A stretch of 64,000 nt of DNA from Prevotella sp. Lineage in GTDB: Bacteria > Bacteroidota > Bacteroidia > Bacteroidales > Bacteroidaceae. The stretch spans positions 1-64,000 of the forward strand of contig JAFPZD010000081.1 of the NCBI GenBank assembly GCA_017417465.1. The letters run 5' to 3'. A program made the translations under genes and the position numbers. The number at the start of each line of letters is the position of its first letter. Within the stretch, counting starts at the first letter, position 1. The notes beneath the pieces were generated by a model, which did no database searches, was not told where the DNA came from, and saw nothing but the letters and a program-made list of their open reading frames with translations. This document shows, piece after piece, positions 59,231 through 64,000 of this stretch.

Positions 59231-62200
59231 ATGAAGAAATTTACAATGTTCATGCTAACAGCCATGATTGGTCTGTTTGCCTATGCACAACAACCGGTCG
59301 TGCATTTAGGGGCTACTCAAAACATGAAGCGTCTCCTAACGACGGTGCAGCCTAACCCGCGCAACAACTTCAGTACAACCGCGACGTCATTCCGCGCTCC
59401 GAAGAAGGCCGCAAGTGACTATGTTATCATAACCGAACAACCTGAGGGTGAGCTGAAGAGTTATGTCCGTAGTGGTGGCCATTATGTGACTCAAGATCAA
59501 AACATTTACTATGGAGACCAGAGCGGCGTCATCGACATTGTCTGGGGTAAGGACAATAAGGTGTACTTCAAAGATATCATTAGTGGCTTGGCTTATGGAA
59601 CTTGGGTAGAAGGCACTTTGTCAGAAGACAGCACAAGCATTTCCGTCCCCCTTGGCCAGAATATTCTCTATTCGGAAAACTACGATGCTTGCGTAGCTAT
59701 TGGACTCATCGTCTATAACCAAGGTTTTTCTGTCGACACAGTATCTACAGAGGCCGTATTTACTGTCGAGGATGACGTTCTTTCACTTCAGGGCACAGGC
59801 TTTGGCACCGTATCGCTGGGTGCAGTATGGACGGACGACGGCACATTTCAGGACTATGGTGACTACGGGAGTGTCTACACCCCTTATGAGGCAAGCACTG
59901 ACCTTGTCGAGCTGCCTGAAGGTGTTGAAGTCGTAGAAAAGCCCATGGAGGGTCATTATTTTGCTAGCATTGCTGATTATAATGCTGGTAAAGTAGTAGA
60001 ACTCAACACCACCGTTAAGGTTGGCCGCGCTGACACTACGATCTATTTCCAGGGCATTTTCCAGGATTATCCCGAGGCTTGGATCAAGGGCGAGCTGAGT
60101 GAAGGTGAGATAGAGATTCCAGTAACTTATCTGGCCGATCGTGTCTATGCTATGGGCTATTCTCAGAGTGGTGTTGCACCCATCTACATGATTTACAATG
60201 AAGAGTTGGATGCTTATGAGCTCGATGGTTACATCATGCTGAGTGACAACGAAGTTTCGAACACCATGGATGGCATCTACGAGGGAGTCTATATTGGTGA
60301 GCGTCCTGCATTAGTCGAGGTTCCCGAGAATCTCCAAACTGTGGAGATGTCTTTCAAGGGCACGAACAGCGATAATAAAAGTGTCACAGGAACGGTGAAT
60401 GTGGGCATTGACGGTAGCGATGTCTATATCCAAGGACTGGTTTCTGAACTTCCTGACAGCTGGATGAAGGGTTCGTTCACTGAGGATGGCTCACAGCTCA
60501 TTATTCCTTCTGGCCAATATATGGGTGTTCACCCAGACTATGGCATGTCTGTCTATCTTGTCAGTTCAAACGAAGATGATGAGATATGCGACATCACATT
60601 CGACTATGATGCTGAAAACAATGCCTACGTGCTCACGGACACTTTATATGTCAATGCCAAGGATGATGTAGTTTACTACTATTATTACCTGAAGCCGGGC
60701 CTGATCATTGGTGAGGTCAAAGAAACCGCCACTGCTACCTTCAACTTCAATGCCCTTGGCACTGAAGAGGAGCCTTGGCCTGTGGGATCGGGCGCTGAAG
60801 GTGACCCCAACTATCACAATGGCGACATCACCGAGAGCTTAACATTGACGGCCGACGCTATCACACTTGAAATCGCTCCAGCATTTGACCCCGATGAGAC
60901 TGATGACAAGGATCCGACACCCACTCGCTTCTGGGGCACCACCAATGGCCCACAGCTGCGCTGCTACAGCAACACGCTGACCTTCACTGCTCCCACTGGC
61001 TGTACCATCACCAGCATCACGTTCAACTACAACGGTAAGTACTGGGGTGGTAACAACAATGGTGGCAAGGTGACTGCCGATCCCGAAGGTAACGGTATTG
61101 CTGACGAAAAGACGCTGCGCGCCGCCACATGGACCGGCTCGGCTCAGACCGTCGTGTTCACCTTTACGGCCAACACACAGATCAACAGCATCAACGTCAC
61201 CTACGAGATGGATTCGAGCTACGATCCCAGTGAGCCCATCGATGCCGACTACCTTGTGTACGACTTCGAGGATGGCACCCTGCAGGGCTGGACGAACATC
61301 GACGCCGATGGCGACGGCAATGTATGGGCATTAGCCAAGAATGGATCAACAGCAACCCACGACAATAGTGGCTATTCTGTCTTCTCAATGAGCTACGACA
61401 ACAACAGTGGTGCCCTGACACCCGACAACTACTTCGTCTCACCGAAGCTCAAGCTGGGTGAACCCATGAAGTTCTACGCTTGCGCCCAGGATGCTAGCTA
61501 CCCCGCAGAGCACTTCGGCGTGTTCGTATCGACTGAAGGCAAGCTGGCCGACAAGTTCCAGAAGGTTGAGGAGTGGGACATGACCGCTTCGCGTGCTACC
61601 CAGCCGATGAAGGCTAAAGGCATGTTCCGTTCGCCCAAGAAGGATCCCGGCAACTGGTATGAGTACACTGTCGACCTGAGCGCTTTCGAGGGTGAGGTGG
61701 GCTACGTAGCCATCCGCCACTTCGACTGCACCGACAAATTCTATCTGGTTGTCGACGATATCTCGTTCGGTACCCCCGAGTTCGAGATTGATCCCGCCGA
61801 GGGCGTCGTTGAGAGCTTGAGCGACTTCACCATCACCTTCAACAAGTATGAGATTACTGCCGACGACGTAGCTGCCGCTACACTGACCAACACTACCACC
61901 AATAATTCTTGGGATGCACCAGTGGTTGCCAAAGGTGACACTTTGACGGTTGATTTCGATGAAGAGATTACTGAACCTGGTGAGTACACGCTGACCATTG
62001 AGGGTGTCAAGCAAGCCAATGGTGAACCCGTCGAGGGACTGACCTTCGAGTACACCATCCTTGAAATCTGGACGCTCTGCGCAGTTAACCAAGACGGTGA
62101 CGTCCACTCCCCCGTGGAAATCAAAATCGATGGTGAAAACATGTACCTTAAGGGTTTGGGTCTTAACTATGTTCCCGATGCATGGGTAGAGGGCGTTATC

Positions 62201-63499
62201 AACGGCCAGACCGTCACGTTTGCCAGCGGACAGTATCTGGGTGAATACAATAATTCTGAACTCTATCTGTGTGGCTATGATGGTGAAAACTTGAAGGACA
62301 TCACCTTTACCTACGACGAAGAGAACGGACGTTTGTCGACCGACGACTACATCCTGCTGAACACGTCGGCAGATGAAGTTGATCCTGATGCTGATTATTA
62401 CTATGCAATTGACATCCTGAAGGACTTCGACTTTGAGCCCGTTGCTCCCGTCGTTCCCGAAGGCGTGGAGATGGTTGATTATCAGCTGACTGCCATTCAC
62501 TATGTGAGCCAAAAAGACGAGGAAACTGGTGAGGAGACAGAGGTAGAAGAGGAGATTGCCTACCAAATGACTGTTGGCTTCGACGGTAACGACGTCTACT
62601 TCGGCGGCCTCTCTCAGGACTTCTCCGATGCTGTTGCCAAGGGTACACTGAGCGAGGATGGCAAGACCATCACCATTCCTGCCAACCAGTTCATGGGAAC
62701 TTACGACGTTGCTAACATGGGAATCTGGCTCTATGACTACTACATCACCTCTGCCGACACAGAGACTGGTGAAATGGCCGACCTCGTGTTCAACTACGAC
62801 GCTGAAGCAGGCAAGCTGACCACCGATCAGCCTCTCATCCTCAACGGCAGCCATAAGCTCATCTATCCCTATGACGTGCTGTACACAACTGTGATAGAGC
62901 TTATACCCAGCGTGGCCGCAGTGCCTGCCGATCCCACCTTCGAGAGCTATGACTTCGAGCAAGAAGTCGGCTTAAACAAAATCTATACATCCATTCCTGC
63001 CAAGGATGTCGATGGCAACGACCTGCTGACCTCAAAGCTCTACTACACCGTCTGGATTGAGAAGGACGGCAAGGAGCAGCCTTACACCTTTACCGCAGAC
63101 CTCTACGGCAACGATTTTGAGGAGGACATGACCGAGATTCCTTATAACCACGACGGCTACGACATCTATAAGGGCGGTGAGATCATCTACCTGGAGGAAG
63201 AGCTTGAGGAACTGGCCACATGGACGAAGGTCGGTATCCAGAGCATTTACTACGGTGGCGATGTGCGCAACACTTCAAACATTGTCTGGAGCGATGGCAC
63301 TATCACGAATACTAACCTCAAGGGCGACGTCAACGGCGACGGCCAGGTGGGTATTGGCGACATCGTCGCCATCACCAACGTCATGGCCGGCATCGAGACC
63401 AATCCTGAGATCATCGCCCGTGCCAACGTCAACGGCGACGAGTCGGTAGGTATCGGCGACATCGTTACTGTCACCAACATCATGGCCGGCATCGAATAA
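59231..63499 (+). CDS. Large secreted repeat protein with cleaved-adhesin-like domain and dockerin-like tail
   Basis: A 1422-residue acidic protein with signal peptide MKKFTMFMLTAMIGLFAYAQ. A module of the type VYxQGL....PDAWxKGxLxEDGxxIxIPxGQYMG occurs five times (near residues 110, 272, 397, 970 and 1122). A segment at about 673-850 (YDFEDGTLQGWTNIDADGDG ... YFVSPKLKLGEPMKFYACAQ ... FYLVVDDISFGTPEF) resembles the cleaved-adhesin/jelly-roll domains of gingipain-type proteins. Two dockerin-like loops close the protein (DVNGDGQVGIGD, NVNGDESVGIGD). No catalytic motif was seen, so it is more likely a surface binding or structural protein. Its codon use and base composition are more AT-rich in the first half than in neighbouring genes. 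Confidence 0.85.
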   Translation: MKKFTMFMLTAMIGLFAYAQQPVVHLGATQNMKRLLTTVQPNPRNNFSTTATSFRAPKKAASDYVIITEQPEGELKSYVRSGGHYVTQDQNIYYGDQSGVIDIVWGKDNKVYFKDIISGLAYGTWVEGTLSEDSTSISVPLGQNILYSENYDACVAIGLIVYNQGFSVDTVSTEAVFTVEDDVLSLQGTGFGTVSLGAVWTDDGTFQDYGDYGSVYTPYEASTDLVELPEGVEVVEKPMEGHYFASIADYNAGKVVELNTTVKVGRADTTIYFQGIFQDYPEAWIKGELSEGEIEIPVTYLADRVYAMGYSQSGVAPIYMIYNEELDAYELDGYIMLSDNEVSNTMDGIYEGVYIGERPALVEVPENLQTVEMSFKGTNSDNKSVTGTVNVGIDGSDVYIQGLVSELPDSWMKGSFTEDGSQLIIPSGQYMGVHPDYGMSVYLVSSNEDDEICDITFDYDAENNAYVLTDTLYVNAKDDVVYYYYYLKPGLIIGEVKETATATFNFNALGTEEEPWPVGSGAEGDPNYHNGDITESLTLTADAITLEIAPAFDPDETDDKDPTPTRFWGTTNGPQLRCYSNTLTFTAPTGCTITSITFNYNGKYWGGNNNGGKVTADPEGNGIADEKTLRAATWTGSAQTVVFTFTANTQINSINVTYEMDSSYDPSEPIDADYLVYDFEDGTLQGWTNIDADGDGNVWALAKNGSTATHDNSGYSVFSMSYDNNSGALTPDNYFVSPKLKLGEPMKFYACAQDASYPAEHFGVFVSTEGKLADKFQKVEEWDMTASRATQPMKAKGMFRSPKKDPGNWYEYTVDLSAFEGEVGYVAIRHFDCTDKFYLVVDDISFGTPEFEIDPAEGVVESLSDFTITFNKYEITADDVAAATLTNTTTNNSWDAPVVAKGDTLTVDFDEEITEPGEYTLTIEGVKQANGEPVEGLTFEYTILEIWTLCAVNQDGDVHSPVEIKIDGENMYLKGLGLNYVPDAWVEGVINGQTVTFASGQYLGEYNNSELYLCGYDGENLKDITFTYDEENGRLSTDDYILLNTSADEVDPDADYYYAIDILKDFDFEPVAPVVPEGVEMVDYQLTAIHYVSQKDEETGEETEVEEEIAYQMTVGFDGNDVYFGGLSQDFSDAVAKGTLSEDGKTITIPANQFMGTYDVANMGIWLYDYYITSADTETGEMADLVFNYDAEAGKLTTDQPLILNGSHKLIYPYDVLYTTVIELIPSVAAVPADPTFESYDFEQEVGLNKIYTSIPAKDVDGNDLLTSKLYYTVWIEKDGKEQPYTFTADLYGNDFEEDMTEIPYNHDGYDIYKGGEIIYLEEELEELATWTKVGIQSIYYGGDVRNTSNIVWSDGTITNTNLKGDVNGDGQVGIGDIVAITNVMAGIETNPEIIARANVNGDESVGIGDIVTVTNIMAGIE

Positions 63500-63524
63500 A
63501 CCAGCCAGCCATCATGGACTATAC

Positions 63525-63563
63525 AAGGAGCCTGCCCCCGACGTGGGGACAGGCTCCTTTTCC
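63525..63563 (+). terminator. Terminator after the 59231 gene
   Basis: AAGGAGCCTGCCCC (63525-63538) pairs with 63545-63559 with one bulge, then TTTTCC. The next 200 nt (63564-63760) hold nothing recognised beyond a small TTCGGA/TCCGAA dyad. Confidence 0.88.
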
Positions 63564-63760
63564 GTTTGATTCCACATCACCCGTCCACCATATCGTCACG
63601 GCTCTGTTAGTTGCTGTTACGGAAGCGGCTACACGTACCCCCGACGAACGATTCGGACTAATCCGAAAAGGAGAAGAGCCCCCTCGGAGATCTTCCAATG
63701 AAAGCGGCTGGATAAAGGTTGCAATAGCGCCACCTTTTAAACCGTGTAGTACGGGTGAAA

Positions 63761-63844
63761 GTTAAAACTGCGCCAATGTTTGATAAAACTGCGTCATTGT
63801 TTGATAAAACTGCGCCAGTGTTTGATAAAACAGCGTCAGTGTTT
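63761..63844. repeat. Tandem array D: 4 units of 21 bp
   Basis: Units start at 63761, 63782, 63803 and 63824; each is GATAAAACTGCG then a variable CCA/TCA and ends TGTTT. The dyad ACTG-CGC-CAGT is seen in unit 3. The core CTGCGYCAG matches the CTACGTCAG core of array C. The period 21 keeps frame, but no start or stop context supports a protein. Confidence 0.88.
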
Positions 63845-63881
63845 GCCTCTTTTTCATTCCAAGCCTGATGAAGGTGTGGGA

Positions 63882-63924
63882 TAAAAAAAGAAGGCCTCCT
63901 GATTCGTATCAGAAAGACCTTCTT
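63882..63924 (-). terminator. Terminator after tRNA-Pro(GGG)
   Basis: On the minus strand AAGAAGG...CTGAT pairs with ATCAG...CCTTCTT and is followed by a run of seven T (complement of 63883-63889). Confidence 0.85.
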
Positions 63925-63926
63925 GT

Positions 63927-64000
63927 TGGTCGGGGCTACTGGACTCGAACCAGCGACCTCGCGCCCCCCAGACGTGTGCGCTACCAACTGCGCTAAGCCC
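63927..64000 (-). tRNA. tRNA-Pro (anticodon GGG), cut by window end
   Basis: Encoded CCA at the 3' end (63927-63929), acceptor AGCCCCG, T arm GCTGG-TTCGAGT-CCAGT, anticodon loop CTGGGGG with anticodon GGG, D arm GCGC-AGTTGGTA-GCGC as in the other tRNA-Pro. The first two 5' bases lie beyond position 64000. The anticodon stem CACGT/GCGCG has one A-C mismatch at 28-42. Confidence 0.92.

Noticed and set aside
63514..63765. 83-residue ORF after the 59231 gene
   Set aside because: It starts at the terminator hairpin, has no promoter or recognisable motif, and is in a spacer of mixed repeats.
1..64000. Prophage, integrative element or IS element
   Set aside because: No integrase, transposase, relaxase or phage structural gene is present; the mobile-looking parts are short and non-coding.

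Overview
The window looks like a chromosome segment of a gut- or rumen-type Prevotella relative (Bacteroidota, Prevotellaceae). The evidence is: Bacteroidota-type promoters (TAnnTTTG, often with TTTG about 20 bp upstream), a SusC/SusD pair, a periplasmic-propeller/AraC regulator, BspA-like surface proteins, and C-terminal YDLQGR-type and dockerin-like tails. No phage, plasmid, transposase, integrase or CRISPR genes were seen.

Layout. 1-2335: end of a succinate dehydrogenase/fumarate reductase operon (sdhA partial, sdhB). 2338-3571: a YoeB-like toxin-antitoxin pair whose toxin is frameshifted, then a small membrane protein. 3677-12394: minus-strand block rimP-nusA-infB, subtilase, sufB. 12534-16836: a secreted PI-PLC-like protein with a small peptide gene downstream. 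17165-28662: pectin-related locus with GH28, SusC, SusD, then a BspA-like LRR protein with a dockerin-like tail. 28781-33196 (minus): GH35 beta-galactosidase, cdaA (c-di-AMP synthase) and folP. 33406-39393: murF, then an EF-hand/LRR protein with a dockerin-like tail. 39607-40845: tRNA-Pro(CGG) and 1.1 kb of repeats with a possible gene remnant. 40846-52778: sirtuin, one-component propeller/AraC membrane regulator, then an esterase operon (CE12-like, CE7-like, CE8 pectin methylesterase). 53078-58866: HU, rhomboid, EEP-family hydrolase, SecDF. 59231-63499: large repeat-bearing surface protein with a cleaved-adhesin-like domain and a dockerin-like tail. 63927-64000: tRNA-Pro(GGG), cut by the window end.

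How it works together. GH28, SusCD, GH35 and the CE12/CE7/CE8 esterases form a coherent pectin/rhamnogalacturonan degradation set: esters are removed outside or at the surface, the backbone is cut, and oligomers are imported by SusCD. The propeller/AraC protein is the natural candidate regulator of the esterase operon. These genes are interleaved with housekeeping operons.

The unusual signal is in the non-coding and invading repeats. (1) Three arrays of exactly five 22-bp units (3677, 23612, 40209) and a related 4 x 21-bp array (63761). (2) A hairpin with conserved loop TATCA/TACCA at four sites, same strand, each upstream of a start codon; the sdhB and murF copies differ by three compensatory base-pair changes. 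(3) An ~86-bp interspersed element (23745, 40421, 40520, plus an inverted partial copy). (4) A 111-bp element with perfect 20-bp terminal inverted repeats lying in frame inside the GH35 catalytic domain. (5) Short-period tracts around gene borders that enter murF and supply the stop codons of nusA and folP. I recognise none of these as named systems. They are the best candidates for something undescribed. All assignments are from reading the sequence only; no database search was run.
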